A stretch of 64,000 nt of DNA, from assembly GCA_002366565.1 (NCBI GenBank), contig DFBJ01000012.1:310001-374000 (forward strand), read 5' to 3'. Made by a program: the position numbers and the translations under genes. Source of the stretch: Bacteriovoracaceae bacterium UBA3083 (lineage in GTDB: Bacteria; Bdellovibrionota; Bacteriovoracia; Bacteriovoracales; Bacteriovoracaceae). This document shows positions 1 through 8,854 of the stretch, one piece after another (positions within the stretch are counted from its first letter, which is position 1; each line of letters begins with the position of its first letter). The notes beneath the pieces are model-generated. The model was not told the origin of the DNA and searched no databases. It was given only the letters and a program-made list of their open reading frames with translations.

Positions 1-55
1 GGTCTGGTTTTCTACCGAGTCTTCCTAGAAATATTTCTATTTTATCAATACTCAT
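1..55 (-). CDS. 5' end of a leftward gene, possibly the relaxase
   Basis: Only the first 18 codons are in the window (MSIDKIEIFLGRLGRKPD). The start is supported by a good Shine-Dalgarno GAGGTGA directly upstream, in the gap that follows the stop of the preceding gene. It is the last visible gene of the conjugation operon and lies just beyond the candidate oriT and a small accessory gene, the position where a relaxase commonly sits. The function is inferred from position only; no catalytic motif is visible. Confidence 0.5.
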   Translation of the reverse strand, partial: MSIDKIEIFLGRLGRKPD

Positions 56-67
56 AATCACCTCGAA

Positions 68-448
68 TTAATTTAAATTAAGCTTTTTCAAGAGATATTC
101 ACCAAGACTAAGTTTTAAATTATTCTTAGTGTTGAATTCATCAAGGCTTCTTTGCACTTTTTCCATTTCAGATAGTGAGTTTTCTTGCAGTTTCTCAATA
201 TCTTTAATATTCAACTTACTAATTGCAAAAGTAGCTATATCCTTAAATAAAACTTCTCCACCATGCTTCTTATCATTCACTTTCAACAAGATATCTTGAA
301 CAGTTCTTAACTCTTTTTCATCCTTACTTAAATCAACAAAAAACTTCGTCTGTTCTTTATTTAATACATACTCAACCTTCGCATCTTTAGGCCTTCTACC
401 TCTTTTCTTCTTCTGACTCTCTTCTATTTCTTTTTTCTCTACCATCAT
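68..448 (-). CDS. Small charged protein, possible relaxosome accessory factor
   Basis: This 126-aa protein has a very basic start (KKKRGRRPKDAK, an AT-hook-like RGRRP) followed by a charged, helix-rich body ending in LGEYLLKKLNLN. There is no signal peptide or membrane segment. It lies 12 bp upstream of a gene running off the left edge and directly downstream of a 219-bp gap rich in inverted repeats. MobC/TraM/TraY-type accessory proteins are often encoded between oriT and the relaxase, so a DNA-binding relaxosome role is plausible. I recognise no family; the role is an inference from charge and position. Confidence 0.45.
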   Translation of the reverse strand: MMVEKKEIEESQKKKRGRRPKDAKVEYVLNKEQTKFFVDLSKDEKELRTVQDILLKVNDKKHGGEVLFKDIATFAISKLNIKDIEKLQENSLSEMEKVQRSLDEFNTKNNLKLSLGEYLLKKLNLN

Positions 449-667
449 TTTTATTATTCTCCCACTTTTAATTTAATTCCCACCTTCGCCCCATTATTAT
501 TTCTAACAATCAATTGTTATTAGCTATTATTGACCACATCCTCGTAACTCGTGGAGAGGGGGTGGTCAAAAATCGCGTCAGATAACTATTTGATTAGCTT
601 AGAAAAATGTATATGGGGCGAAGGTGGGTGTAACTTCAAGTAACAATTCACCTTACTTCTTATAACC
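449..667. other. Candidate origin of transfer (oriT) with nested inverted repeats
   Basis: A non-coding gap in an otherwise overlapping operon. It contains a perfect 16-bp inverted repeat, CCCACCTTCGCCCCAT at 479-494 and its complement at 613-628. Inside it is a 7-bp pair (TGACCAC at 531-537, GTGGTCA at 562-568) around a GC-rich core, and a short AACAA/TTGTT pair at 505-518. Nested arms beside mobilisation genes are typical of oriT, where accessory proteins bind the arms and the relaxase nicks nearby. No nic consensus was recognised. A control region for the downstream genes is the main alternative. Confidence 0.45.
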
Positions 668-1366
668 CTACTCACCGAAGATATCCTCAAAGCTCACGTT
701 CTTACCTTGAAACAGACACTGAGCATCTTTGAAGTTAAATCTTGTTGGTGTTAGATTAATATCAAAGAGTAAAATGACCTTTCTTCTTACTTCATCATTC
801 ATACTTTCTAGAATCATTTTATAAGCTCTATAGGTTGATTCCTTATTAAGGATATAAATAACGTAAGAATAATAGACACTATTCGCATACTTGATAAGCT
901 TATCCGAAACTCTCGACTTGCTTTTCTGATGTAGCTCAACTTCTATGGCCAATGAATATTCTCTTCCATTCTTTTGACCAAAAATTAATCCATCAGGCTC
1001 AACATCTAACCCGCGTCCGAAACATTGTACTTGACCAGTTTTAAAATTCTTATACTCGATCAACTTGGTAACAATATTTGTAGCAGTCAGATCATGATTC
1101 AAGCTGTCTTCTAGATCGTCAAAGCTCACTCCATAAGGGCAAACTTCAGTTCCTTTATTAGTAAGTGTTATAAATTTTCTTTTATTATTTCCTAAAATAC
1201 TTCTAACAAGTCCTTCGGATTCTAGTTTCTTTATTTTTCTACAAAATGTTGCATATTGAATTCCAAAGCTATTGAGTTCATAAAGTCCACGCATAGGTAT
1301 GATCTTCCATCTACCAACTTCACTAAGAATATCAATATAACCATCTACAAGGTGAAAACTAGTCAT
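668..1366 (-). CDS. Replication-relaxation family-like protein (winged helix plus nuclease-like domain)
   Basis: 232 aa with no signal peptide. Residues about 1-75 look like a winged helix (IQYATFCRKIKKLESEGLV, then a basic beta-wing ending in LTNKG). The second half has the acidic/basic pattern of the Replic_Relax family: HDLTATNIV, then EPDGLIF, then IEVELHQKSKSR, then a KLIKY helix. Members of this family are often found beside FtsK/VirD4-type ATPases on mobile elements and may act on DNA at initiation. The start overlaps the end of the VirD4-like gene by 8 bp, so the two are co-translated. A second protein of the same architecture is encoded at 16891-17700, again next to an ATPase. Confidence 0.6.
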   Translation of the reverse strand: MTSFHLVDGYIDILSEVGRWKIIPMRGLYELNSFGIQYATFCRKIKKLESEGLVRSILGNNKRKFITLTNKGTEVCPYGVSFDDLEDSLNHDLTATNIVTKLIEYKNFKTGQVQCFGRGLDVEPDGLIFGQKNGREYSLAIEVELHQKSKSRVSDKLIKYANSVYYSYVIYILNKESTYRAYKMILESMNDEVRRKVILLFDINLTPTRFNFKDAQCLFQGKNVSFEDIFGE

Positions 1367-2861
1367 TCAAAGGCCCCTTTTCTTCGTCGCTTACTGGTTC
1401 ATTAATTTTCTCTTGAAAATATCTTTCTTTAATCCAGTTATTATATTCATAGAACTTAATATTCTTATTAATTGTGTCCTGATCAATATATTTTACATTC
1501 ATAAGATCAATTCTTGTTGGTTGCTGACGTAAGAGAATGCATTGTCCTACATTTAGATTCTTGATGATATTTGGATGAACAATCAATTCTTCGACTTTTC
1601 TTTGTGATCCAAGGTCCAACTCTTGACCGTCTTCAATTCTTACAGTCTTCTTAGTTGACTCCATAGTTCCAATTGAATTGGAAATATCTTCCGCTGCTTC
1701 CTGCATTCTTTGCTTCATTACATACCAGTTTAAAGAGTTTTCAAATACCTGTTGGCAAAGATCTGGGTTAACTTTATTAATATCGCTAGATGTCTGAAAA
1801 GCAGAAGTTATTTCAATCTTGGCCCCCCTACACTTATTAAGAATCTCAATGAACTCATCTGTAATAACTGCTGAAAGCTCATCTATATACAGCCCTAGAG
1901 GCTTCAAGATATTCTTAGAGGCATGGGATATATTTCTATATGTGTTATAAACACTATAGTTAATATCACCTAAGATAATCTTACCTATGGCCCTAGCAGT
2001 TTCAGCGTAGCCAAGAACAGAAAGACCGATATAGACACATTTCCCCTCATCCCTTAGTTGATTAAAACTATAGGCCCTATCTCCTCCTAGTATCTCTCCA
2101 AAGTCTGAATTGACGATATTATCAAGTTTAGTTATTAACCCCTCTATCTCAGCTCTATTAAGAATTAACTTTCCATTCACCTTCTTCTCAGATAACTCTA
2201 AGATCATTTCATAAATACTTTTAAGCATTACTGGAGATTTTTTGTCCTTTAGAACCTTTACTGAGATCTTTAGAGCTTGCTGAGATTTGTTTGCATAGAA
2301 CTCCTCACTCCATGTAAAGCTTCTAAAAATACGATCTACGATATGATTAACACTTCCGTCTAACACAGGGTTAAGACTTAGCTTATTATCTTTATCGTAA
2401 TACTCAGAGAATATTAAATACTCCCTCTTATTCATTCTACAAAGGTCAATAAATCTTTCTAATGACTCATTATCTCCTTTAGGATCAAGATATATAACAG
2501 GTTTTCCTTGTCTCATATCATCATACATAAGAGCATCAAGAAGAACTGACTTCCCTGAACCACTTGCACCAACAACAACAGAGTGTTTAGATTTATTAAT
2601 ATCAAGACTTTTAATCTCTCTCTTCGATGTAATAGAATAGCCAATAGAATCGAAATCGTTCGTTGTCTTACTTTTTAGTAAATCATCTCGCTCAATCTTC
2701 TCAATATCAGGAGCTCTATTTTTTAAAATATACTTTTCAAATACCAATAATACTCCTTCGCTTAAAAGCTCTATTCCTTTTGTAATTACAATGGACAAAA
2801 GATCTACAATTGGAAGCATAAAGTCTCCAAGTCCGACACTTTTCTCTTTGCCCTTACTCAC
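1359..2861 (-). CDS. virD4: Type IV coupling ATPase, VirD4/TraD family
   Basis: This 500-aa protein would link the relaxosome to the secretion channel and power DNA transfer. An N-terminal hydrophobic stretch (about residues 13-40) fits a membrane anchor. Walker A GASGSGKS is at 98-105 and IYLDPKGD follows at 123-130. Walker B LGLYIDELS has D327/E328, and CRGAKIEITSAFQ, a typical coupling-protein sensor region, lies at about 344-356. It is somewhat short for VirD4. It is embedded in the operon, overlapping the lipoprotein gene upstream by 8 bp and the replication-relaxation-like gene downstream by 8 bp. Confidence 0.88.
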   Translation of the reverse strand: MSKGKEKSVGLGDFMLPIVDLLSIVITKGIELLSEGVLLVFEKYILKNRAPDIEKIERDDLLKSKTTNDFDSIGYSITSKREIKSLDINKSKHSVVVGASGSGKSVLLDALMYDDMRQGKPVIYLDPKGDNESLERFIDLCRMNKREYLIFSEYYDKDNKLSLNPVLDGSVNHIVDRIFRSFTWSEEFYANKSQQALKISVKVLKDKKSPVMLKSIYEMILELSEKKVNGKLILNRAEIEGLITKLDNIVNSDFGEILGGDRAYSFNQLRDEGKCVYIGLSVLGYAETARAIGKIILGDINYSVYNTYRNISHASKNILKPLGLYIDELSAVITDEFIEILNKCRGAKIEITSAFQTSSDINKVNPDLCQQVFENSLNWYVMKQRMQEAAEDISNSIGTMESTKKTVRIEDGQELDLGSQRKVEELIVHPNIIKNLNVGQCILLRQQPTRIDLMNVKYIDQDTINKNIKFYEYNNWIKERYFQEKINEPVSDEEKGPLND

Positions 2862-3381
2862 TTTCTTTATCTCCTAAAATCTCATCGTATGCATGTTCAA
2901 ATATTTTGAATGAAGGAATATAGTAAGTCTTACTTCCCTTATGTAGATATCTCTCCTTTGATTCATACTTAATGACATATTGTTTCTTAATTTTCCCCTT
3001 AAGCTCTTTTGGTAGGTCCATTGTTGGTGTTTTATAGACTCCTTCATTTGAAAGATTGGCCTCTATCTTGAGATCACCAAGATCTAAACCTAGTGAATTT
3101 GGATTCGATGAACTCTTGTCTTCAAGCATATGGTTTAATTTTTGATTGCGTGGATCATCCTCAAACAGAGCGTAACCAATTAAAGCAGTAAGCCCTGCTC
3201 CTAAAACTCCAAATATTGCTGCATTTGCACCTCGACTTTCTTTATCTGGACTTAGCGCAAAACCAGAAGCTGCACCAGCTAGTCCGCCGCTTAAAGAGCT
3301 GTAAAGAATCGTTTTCTTCATTGATGAACACGACGATAAAAGAAAACATGTCCCTAATATTATTAACAATGATCTTTTCAT
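2854..3381 (-). CDS. Lipoprotein with glycine zipper, candidate VirB7/TraV-like factor
   Basis: 175 aa. The signal peptide ends in a clear lipobox, LLSSC with Cys18. Residues about 32-72 form a glycine/alanine-rich hydrophobic hairpin (GGLAGAASG, then GVLGAGLTALIGYAL) typical of glycine-zipper segments. The rest is soluble. Small outer-membrane lipoproteins of this kind stabilise the VirB9/VirB10 core complex in type IV systems, and the gene lies between the VirB10-like and VirD4-like genes with 4-bp and 8-bp overlaps. Lipidation is well supported; the VirB7/TraV equivalence is inferred from context. Confidence 0.6.
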   Translation of the reverse strand: MKRSLLIILGTCFLLSSCSSMKKTILYSSLSGGLAGAASGFALSPDKESRGANAAIFGVLGAGLTALIGYALFEDDPRNQKLNHMLEDKSSSNPNSLGLDLGDLKIEANLSNEGVYKTPTMDLPKELKGKIKKQYVIKYESKERYLHKGSKTYYIPSFKIFEHAYDEILGDKESE

Positions 3382-4142
3382 AATTTCACCTTCTTTTGAA
3401 AAAAGATAAATACTTCTTTCCCTGAATTTATCAGAGCAATTTGCAAGTTCCTCTCACTTGAGCCCTTAACCTTTGAATTAACATTATCGCCAATTCCCAT
3501 AAGTCTCGATAAAACTTGATTCTTACCATTTATTTGGTTCACTTCCCCATATGGAGTTATAAGCCTGTCTTTTGTAGCTCCTAAAGCTCCTTCAAAGAAA
3601 GAAGCAAAACTACTGGTTAAAAACTCTTTCTCAGAACCGTCATAGAATTGATCTGCGATAATACCTTCTGCCCCATCTAAATCCCATAACTCTGCAACAA
3701 CCTGAAATTCATCTTCACCACTAACGATTAAATCACACTTACCAATGACTCTTTTTCCAAAACTAAGACCTTTACACCGAACCTCGGCCTCTTCAAAGTA
3801 CTCATTGTCTTCAAGTCTAATAATTAAGGTAGTTCCTCGCCTGTTAGTAGCTAAGACTGAATTAAGTAAGACTCCTCTTAATCTAGTTAATGATGACAAG
3901 TGATCTTCTCGCTTTCTTACTAGAACTTTTTTTTCACTATTTACTAAGATGTCAGTAATGCTCCTATCACTTGCTTCAATACTTTTTAATAATTTACTTA
4001 AATCTCCTCCCTTCTTTTTTAATTTTCTTGTTGATGAGCGAGTAGATTTAACCTCATCTTGAATTTTATACTCATAGCTACTATTTAAAGCACTAAAGCC
4101 AGCCAAACAATTAATTGGCAATATCAATAATATCCACCTCAT
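3378..4142 (-). CDS. VirB10/TraB-like core-complex protein, C-terminal domain form
   Basis: 254 aa with an N-terminal hydrophobic signal-like stretch (MRWILLILPINCLAGF). From about residue 88 it resembles the beta-barrel domain of VirB10/TraB/TrbI: GTTLIIRLEDN, then a Cys-containing RCKGLSFGKRVIGKC, then a glycine-rich helix region SFFEGALGATKD, and a C-terminal strand ending GKEVFIFFQKKVKL. These parallel the parts that form the outer-membrane pore cap. It lacks the long proline-rich linker of VirB10 and is shorter. It overlaps both neighbours by 4 bp (ATGA). Placement downstream of the VirB9-like gene supports the call. Confidence 0.6.
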   Translation of the reverse strand: MRWILLILPINCLAGFSALNSSYEYKIQDEVKSTRSSTRKLKKKGGDLSKLLKSIEASDRSITDILVNSEKKVLVRKREDHLSSLTRLRGVLLNSVLATNRRGTTLIIRLEDNEYFEEAEVRCKGLSFGKRVIGKCDLIVSGEDEFQVVAELWDLDGAEGIIADQFYDGSEKEFLTSSFASFFEGALGATKDRLITPYGEVNQINGKNQVLSRLMGIGDNVNSKVKGSSERNLQIALINSGKEVFIFFQKKVKL

Positions 4143-4621
4143 AATGCTCTACCTTTGTAATAAACTAGCTTCTCATCCACCCACACAGGAGGACCCTTTG
4201 AAATAAACTTCTTTTTAGAAAGATAGAAGTCATTAACTTTTAGCTTCTCTCTAGATTTATTTACGATTAGTAGTGATTTAGGACACTCAAATAATTGATA
4301 TTTCTTTGTTTCTTCAATGATTGAATATAGCCCACAACTCTTAGCCTCCATTAATACAATATCTTTATTTGATAGTGTCTCATCATACTTAATATTGAAG
4401 TGGTACTTTCCATTTTTTTCAAAAACGATAAAGTTTCTATTAATATCCTTTCTCTTTGCTTCTATGACTAAACTCTTTCTTTTATTAAGCTCATAGATTT
4501 TAAAATCTCCTTCTTGCCCTCCGACGTAATCAAATACTTTTGCCGGAAAAGTCATCGCTGTTAGATGTGCCATTGATAGGAAGATGGTAAATATCTGTTC
4601 TTTAAAAATATAATAGATCAT
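4139..4621 (-). CDS. VirB9/TraK-like periplasmic core protein
   Basis: 160 aa with a hydrophobic N-terminus. The middle SLVIEAKRKDINRNFIVFEK resembles the VirB9 segment where a strand of the form 'xLVIxTxxR' precedes an aromatic beta-strand. The end, PPVWVDEKLVYYKGRAL, recalls the VirB9 C-terminal strand that contacts the VirB7 lipoprotein. VirB9 normally has about 250-290 residues, so this is a compact version. The start is fixed by an ATGA overlap with the VirB8-like gene. The call rests partly on gene order (VirB8-VirB9-VirB10). Confidence 0.5.
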   Translation of the reverse strand: MIYYIFKEQIFTIFLSMAHLTAMTFPAKVFDYVGGQEGDFKIYELNKRKSLVIEAKRKDINRNFIVFEKNGKYHFNIKYDETLSNKDIVLMEAKSCGLYSIIEETKKYQLFECPKSLLIVNKSREKLKVNDFYLSKKKFISKGPPVWVDEKLVYYKGRAL

Positions 4622-5082
4622 AGTTGATACCTCGAACTGACCTTCCTCTCCTTTATATCGATAAGTCGATATAGATGAGCAAATCTAGTATTTTTCTCAA
4701 GAGCAATCTGATACCTGCGAACTCCTTTAGAGTCTGTTGTAAAAACGTCACAAGAAAAGCTATCAATCATTTTAACGAGATGTATTCTTTCAACGTTAAA
4801 GCTCACTTTTTCAAGATCCTTAATCAATTTATTGTTCATGAGATCTTTAACGGGACTATTATTCACGATGCTTTGCATACCGTAATAACAGGCTTCAAAA
4901 CTACTATACTTAACGCTTTCCTCTTTTTTGTTCAGGACGAGAACTTGTACGCTTAGAATTAGTACGTTTGCTATTATCCCTAGTACTGCGATAAGCATTA
5001 CTGGTCTTTTGATTCCTTGAATTGCGTGTTCTATGCTGATTAACTTCTCTGGCCCCTTGTGGACTTGATTTCTTTTGAACAT
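4618..5082 (-). CDS. VirB8/TraE-like inner-membrane protein
   Basis: 154 aa beginning MFKRNQVHKG. The chosen start at 5082 has a Shine-Dalgarno (AGAGG, 7 nt spacing); the open frame extends further upstream, but the extra residues are only the antisense-like reading of the neighbour's low-complexity tail. About 25 cytoplasmic residues are followed by one transmembrane helix (about 28-50) and a roughly 100-residue periplasmic domain (VFTTDSKGVRRYQIALEKN), the VirB8/TraE layout. TraE-type proteins assemble the inner part of the channel. The first 173 bp of the gene overlap the 3' end of the VirB6-like gene in another frame. The end shares ATGA with the VirB9-like gene. Confidence 0.55.
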   Translation of the reverse strand: MFKRNQVHKGPEKLISIEHAIQGIKRPVMLIAVLGIIANVLILSVQVLVLNKKEESVKYSSFEACYYGMQSIVNNSPVKDLMNNKLIKDLEKVSFNVERIHLVKMIDSFSCDVFTTDSKGVRRYQIALEKNTRFAHLYRLIDIKERKVSSRYQL

Positions 5083-6253
5083 TATTAACCTCTTGCTTGT
5101 TTTGTCTCTGAGTAGACTTATTAGTTGAACTTGCTTGCGATTGTGTCTTACTTTCAGACTTTGAAGAATCTTCCCTTGAGCTTCTTGATTGAGATTGTTT
5201 TTTAACGTCACCACGACTAGTACTAAATGAACTAGAGGAGTTTTTAGAATTACCTGTACTCTTACTTCCTTTAAGTGAAGACATAGAACTTTTAAAGTTG
5301 CTAAAACCTTTACCCGTCGCACCTGCCCCGAACTTAATAGCTCCTTTAGCAAGGGCCATTTTTGGACCAAGAACGCCACCTGTTGCTAAAGTTGCTCCAG
5401 TATTTAACGCCTTTGAGGGTAAACTTTTAATAAAATTCCCACCAAGGAGGGCTATGACTCCCCCGGCCTGGGCTATGCCTGATCCATTAATCAACATCAT
5501 CGTAATAAATGGAGTAAACGCAATAAAAAGAGTCATAATAAATAGAAGAGCAGTTCCACTCGCACTGCCACCAATGACTTGCCCAGCCTGATATCCAGTA
5601 TTAATTTCACTGCCAATCATAGATAAAATAAATACAAGGACATGAGGAACAATCAAACACCATAAAAAGCTCAGAACTCCGCCTCGTAGGACATTTCCCA
5701 TACTGGGAAACAGATAAACGATACAAGGAATTCCAATTAATCCATATCCAAGATAATAAACTAATGAATAGACAACTTTTAGAAGAATGAAACAAAGCTG
5801 ACTTATGAAATACACACTTACAGTAAAGCCATCATTTATAAATGAGCTAAAGAAGTGGTACTTAAGAAACTTTAATCCTCCATCAATCATGGATGAATCC
5901 TTAAAGAATTTTCCATTATCTTGCTTCCCAACAGTCCCTAAGTAATTTCCTGCCTCAAACATATCCATTAATAGAATATTTACTTGTTTTTGCTGTTGAA
6001 ATCTTTCATTAGCTGCATCTATTGAATAACGGATAGACGATTTATAGAATCCTGTCACACTTGTTAGAATCAATACTGAAGCTAAGGCTCTCTTTACCAG
6101 ATCAAATACATTCATTCGGTCAAAATACTCTACCAAACAGGCTAGAATAAACATTCCAGGAAGAAGAGCAAGAAAGAAAATTCTGTAATCTTCTATAAGC
6201 CTATCTAAATTAAAACTTGTTATCATCAATAGGTCGTAGATTGAACTATTCAT
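4910..6253 (-). CDS. VirB6/TrbL-like polytopic inner-membrane channel protein
   Basis: 447 aa. Hydrophobic helices occur at about 25-42, 55-70, 140-165, 165-185, 190-215 and 235-270, followed by a glycine/alanine-rich stretch (GSGIAQAGGVIALLGGNF) characteristic of VirB6/TrbL proteins. Residues about 310-447 are a low-complexity Ser/Lys/Arg/Gln tail with no predicted fold. The tail ends inside the next gene, giving a 173-bp overlap. The start has an ATGA overlap with the VirB5-like gene. In this family the membrane part forms part of the inner-membrane platform; the tail is likely cytoplasmic and variable. Confidence 0.7.
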   Translation of the reverse strand: MNSSIYDLLMITSFNLDRLIEDYRIFFLALLPGMFILACLVEYFDRMNVFDLVKRALASVLILTSVTGFYKSSIRYSIDAANERFQQQKQVNILLMDMFEAGNYLGTVGKQDNGKFFKDSSMIDGGLKFLKYHFFSSFINDGFTVSVYFISQLCFILLKVVYSLVYYLGYGLIGIPCIVYLFPSMGNVLRGGVLSFLWCLIVPHVLVFILSMIGSEINTGYQAGQVIGGSASGTALLFIMTLFIAFTPFITMMLINGSGIAQAGGVIALLGGNFIKSLPSKALNTGATLATGGVLGPKMALAKGAIKFGAGATGKGFSNFKSSMSSLKGSKSTGNSKNSSSSFSTSRGDVKKQSQSRSSREDSSKSESKTQSQASSTNKSTQRQNKQEVNNVQKKSSPQGAREVNQHRTRNSRNQKTSNAYRSTRDNSKRTNSKRTSSRPEQKRGKR

Positions 6254-6939
6254 TGTTGTCCCTCAGTCTCTAAGAGATCACTTTCTGATTGAGATATACC
6301 TATCCAATTCTTATAGAATGTTTCTCTTCGTAATTTTTCTTTTGTATTTCCTTTCTTTAGTGAGATATCAATTTTCTGATACTCTATATTATCCCTTCTT
6401 ATCTTTGCTAAGACCTTAGAAGTCATCGCTGTATTCATTGCAGTATTTTGAACATGCTTACTCATACTTCCTTCGCTAGCACTTAATAGTTCTTGATTAT
6501 GAGCCTCATTCTCATCTTGCATAGAATTAGCGATCTTCTCCCAGTACTTATTAGAAAAATCTTCTGCTTGAAATAGATCCATCGCCATGAAGTCGATATT
6601 TGATTTAAGACCCTTCAAGTTCATCTTTAAACCAAACATCGCTTGATTTATTTCTTTCAATCCTCTTGGGTCCATCTTTCCTACTGCGATAATATCTCTA
6701 GAGTGTTGCTCTATTCTTCTTGCTATAAAGTATCTCCGCATGGCCAAGAAATTATACTTATCGACCTTCTCGCTCGCTTTTTTGGCCACTTCAAGAATTT
6801 TCAAAGTATTTGTGACCGTACTAGCTGTATTTGAGACTAAGGTAATCAGAGCAGCAGTATCACTATCAGGCATAAAAAATGTTGATGCGTGAACTTGAAA
6901 GTTTAGAACTAGTGCCAACATGAAACTACGCCATCCCAT
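6250..6939 (-). CDS. Exported helical protein in the VirB5/TrbJ position
   Basis: 229 aa starting with a signal peptide (MGWRSFMLALVLNFQVHAS, likely cleaved after HAS or nearby). The mature part is almost wholly alpha-helical and charged, with heptad-like stretches (TVTNTLKILEVAKKASEKVD). VirB5/TrbJ proteins are exported, helical, and are encoded between VirB4 and VirB6, exactly where this gene sits. They decorate the pilus tip or aid assembly. A Shine-Dalgarno GAGG lies 7 nt before the ATG; the gene overlaps virB4 by 14 bp and the VirB6-like gene by 4 bp. The assignment is positional plus structural. Confidence 0.55.
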   Translation of the reverse strand: MGWRSFMLALVLNFQVHASTFFMPDSDTAALITLVSNTASTVTNTLKILEVAKKASEKVDKYNFLAMRRYFIARRIEQHSRDIIAVGKMDPRGLKEINQAMFGLKMNLKGLKSNIDFMAMDLFQAEDFSNKYWEKIANSMQDENEAHNQELLSASEGSMSKHVQNTAMNTAMTSKVLAKIRRDNIEYQKIDISLKKGNTKEKLRRETFYKNWIGISQSESDLLETEGQQ

Positions 6940-8854
6940 GATGTAACCTCACAAATGAATCAATAGTTTCTTTGTTGGAAGAAAAGTAACGTCTCTTGTC
7001 TTTTAAGAACTTAAAAAAGTTATCGCTTTGACCTGATTCTGTATGAAACAGCTCTAACTCAAGCGGGGATAGAAAAATTTTTAAGATCTTTTTATATAGC
7101 CCATCTTGAGTCTTCAGATAGCATTCTGAATATTCTCCTTTTCGGTACTGCAAAGAAGAAATTCTTCCATTATCAAATTCACTTACATCTTTATCTTCAA
7201 TATATTCTTGAGGAAAAAAGACCTTAAAATAGGAGTTATTTGTAATAGATGAATAAAGATCCTTACCAAGGCAAGAAAAGTCAGCAAGACCTTGAGAAAT
7301 AGCAATTGGAAATGCCCCCGACTTTCTAAATGTCCTAAAGCATTCATCTATATACTCACCATGATCTTTTAGAAACTTCCAACATTCATCAAAAACAAGG
7401 ATCTTCTCTGATTCAGGTATGTTTTTAAAATACTCTAGAATATAAATGATCAGAGGAGCAATTTGTGAACTTGGATAATTTTCAATATCGACGTAAAGGA
7501 GGCGTTTAACTTCACAGCTTGATACTTTAATGAATTCCTTTATATCCTCGAAGTATAGACCAATTCCCTTAAATGATGACTCTAAATGAGATAGAAGATC
7601 AAAGAATGAATTACCTTGATAAATGACCAAGAAAGTTTTTATTTCTTTAAGTAGCAATCCCTTCTCTAATCTTTGAAATTTCTCTTTATCAACTGCGGAT
7701 AAGACAAACTCTCTTAAATAATAGGGACATTTAAAATCTAGAGGATTGATACCTGATTCTAGATTATGTCCATTATGGTAAGCACAAATCTTCTTAAAAG
7801 ATCCACCCTTATCTAAAATAACAGCAGGATGCTCTGAGATTAAGGCATGAACTATCTTATTTACAAAAACAGACTTTCCTCCACCTGTTGAACCTGTAAC
7901 TAGCATATTTCGACTCTTAAACTCTTTTGAAAATGGATTAAAGTAGATCTCTTTCTCTGAAATATCATTTAGCTCAATTCCCTCATTCATAAACAGGCTT
8001 TCACTAAATGGTATTAAAAATTTTAGATGACCTGTTTTATTGGGAATAGAGCGGTACTTAAAACTAGGCTTTACACCTACTATGAGATCTCTAAATATTT
8101 GAAACAAACCTGACTTATGAGAACGAATACTATGACCTTCTATAAAAGGTGTTATTCCCTTTATTTTTAAAGATGAAATTAAATCAAAAGTTCTGTTATT
8201 TAGATTTTCTAATGACTCTTCCCCAACTATGAAAAATAGCTCCATATCAAAAATAGATTCTTCTCCATGTGTGATATCTTGAATTAAGTCTTCTGCTTGC
8301 GCGTACGCCCCCTCACTTTCAAAGTCTCTCTTATCCTTTAACTGCCCTGCTCCATGAGACATTCTAACTCGATCTAGAATCTTAAGAGCTTTCTCGTTTT
8401 CTTTACGTCTTATATTTAGAATGTAATCAAAACCACGAGGGAGAAAAAACTCATCTATTCCATCCTCATTAAATGATTTAACAGAAATGATTCGATGGTA
8501 TTTTCCATTATAAAGAATATAGTCATCGTATATACCAACATCTGAGAAGATATCGGCTTCCCCAAAGAAGACCTCCATAGGCTCATTGCAAGGATAAATC
8601 TCTAGGCCGATCTGAGGATTAAGAATAGACACATTTAAATAATTCTCCCCCTTTAAGTGGTAGAACTTATAGCTCTCCTTTGAAGAGAGATTATTTAGGT
8701 TCGATTCAATATGATTAAATATATTCGAAATCTCAATACCATCTTTTTGTTCAAGATCATGCCCTTTCAACTTATAGAAATAAGACCTTTCACCTGAGGT
8801 AGATACAATCTCATTTCCAGCTATTGAAGCGATAGGAAAGCTATATCTACTCAT
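6926..8854 (-). CDS. virB4: Type IV secretion ATPase, VirB4/TraC family
   Basis: 642 aa when started at 8854, where AGGAG lies 7 nt upstream and ATGA overlaps the VirB3-like stop; a start nine codons earlier (8881) has no such support. Counting from the earlier start, Walker A GSTGGGKS is at 330-337, and Walker B KILVFDECWKFL has D498/E499. AVILDKGGSFKK at about 353-364 and FRTFRKSGAFPIAISQG match the conserved VirB4 NTPase region. The N-terminal 300 residues form the VirB3/VirB5-contacting domain. It energises pilus and channel assembly. This is the signature gene of the module. Confidence 0.92.
   Translation of the reverse strand: MSRYSFPIASIAGNEIVSTSGERSYFYKLKGHDLEQKDGIEISNIFNHIESNLNNLSSKESYKFYHLKGENYLNVSILNPQIGLEIYPCNEPMEVFFGEADIFSDVGIYDDYILYNGKYHRIISVKSFNEDGIDEFFLPRGFDYILNIRRKENEKALKILDRVRMSHGAGQLKDKRDFESEGAYAQAEDLIQDITHGEESIFDMELFFIVGEESLENLNNRTFDLISSLKIKGITPFIEGHSIRSHKSGLFQIFRDLIVGVKPSFKYRSIPNKTGHLKFLIPFSESLFMNEGIELNDISEKEIYFNPFSKEFKSRNMLVTGSTGGGKSVFVNKIVHALISEHPAVILDKGGSFKKICAYHNGHNLESGINPLDFKCPYYLREFVLSAVDKEKFQRLEKGLLLKEIKTFLVIYQGNSFFDLLSHLESSFKGIGLYFEDIKEFIKVSSCEVKRLLYVDIENYPSSQIAPLIIYILEYFKNIPESEKILVFDECWKFLKDHGEYIDECFRTFRKSGAFPIAISQGLADFSCLGKDLYSSITNNSYFKVFFPQEYIEDKDVSEFDNGRISSLQYRKGEYSECYLKTQDGLYKKILKIFLSPLELELFHTESGQSDNFFKFLKDKRRYFSSNKETIDSFVRLHHGMA

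Noticed and set aside
4675..4956. 93-aa plus-strand ORF
   Set aside because: Antisense to the VirB8-like gene, with no ribosome site; a shadow frame.
5083..5379. Upstream extension of the VirB8-like frame (MAFLVQKW...)
   Set aside because: It reads through the VirB6-like tail region in the wrong frame and has no ribosome site, while the ATG at 5082 has AGAGG correctly spaced.
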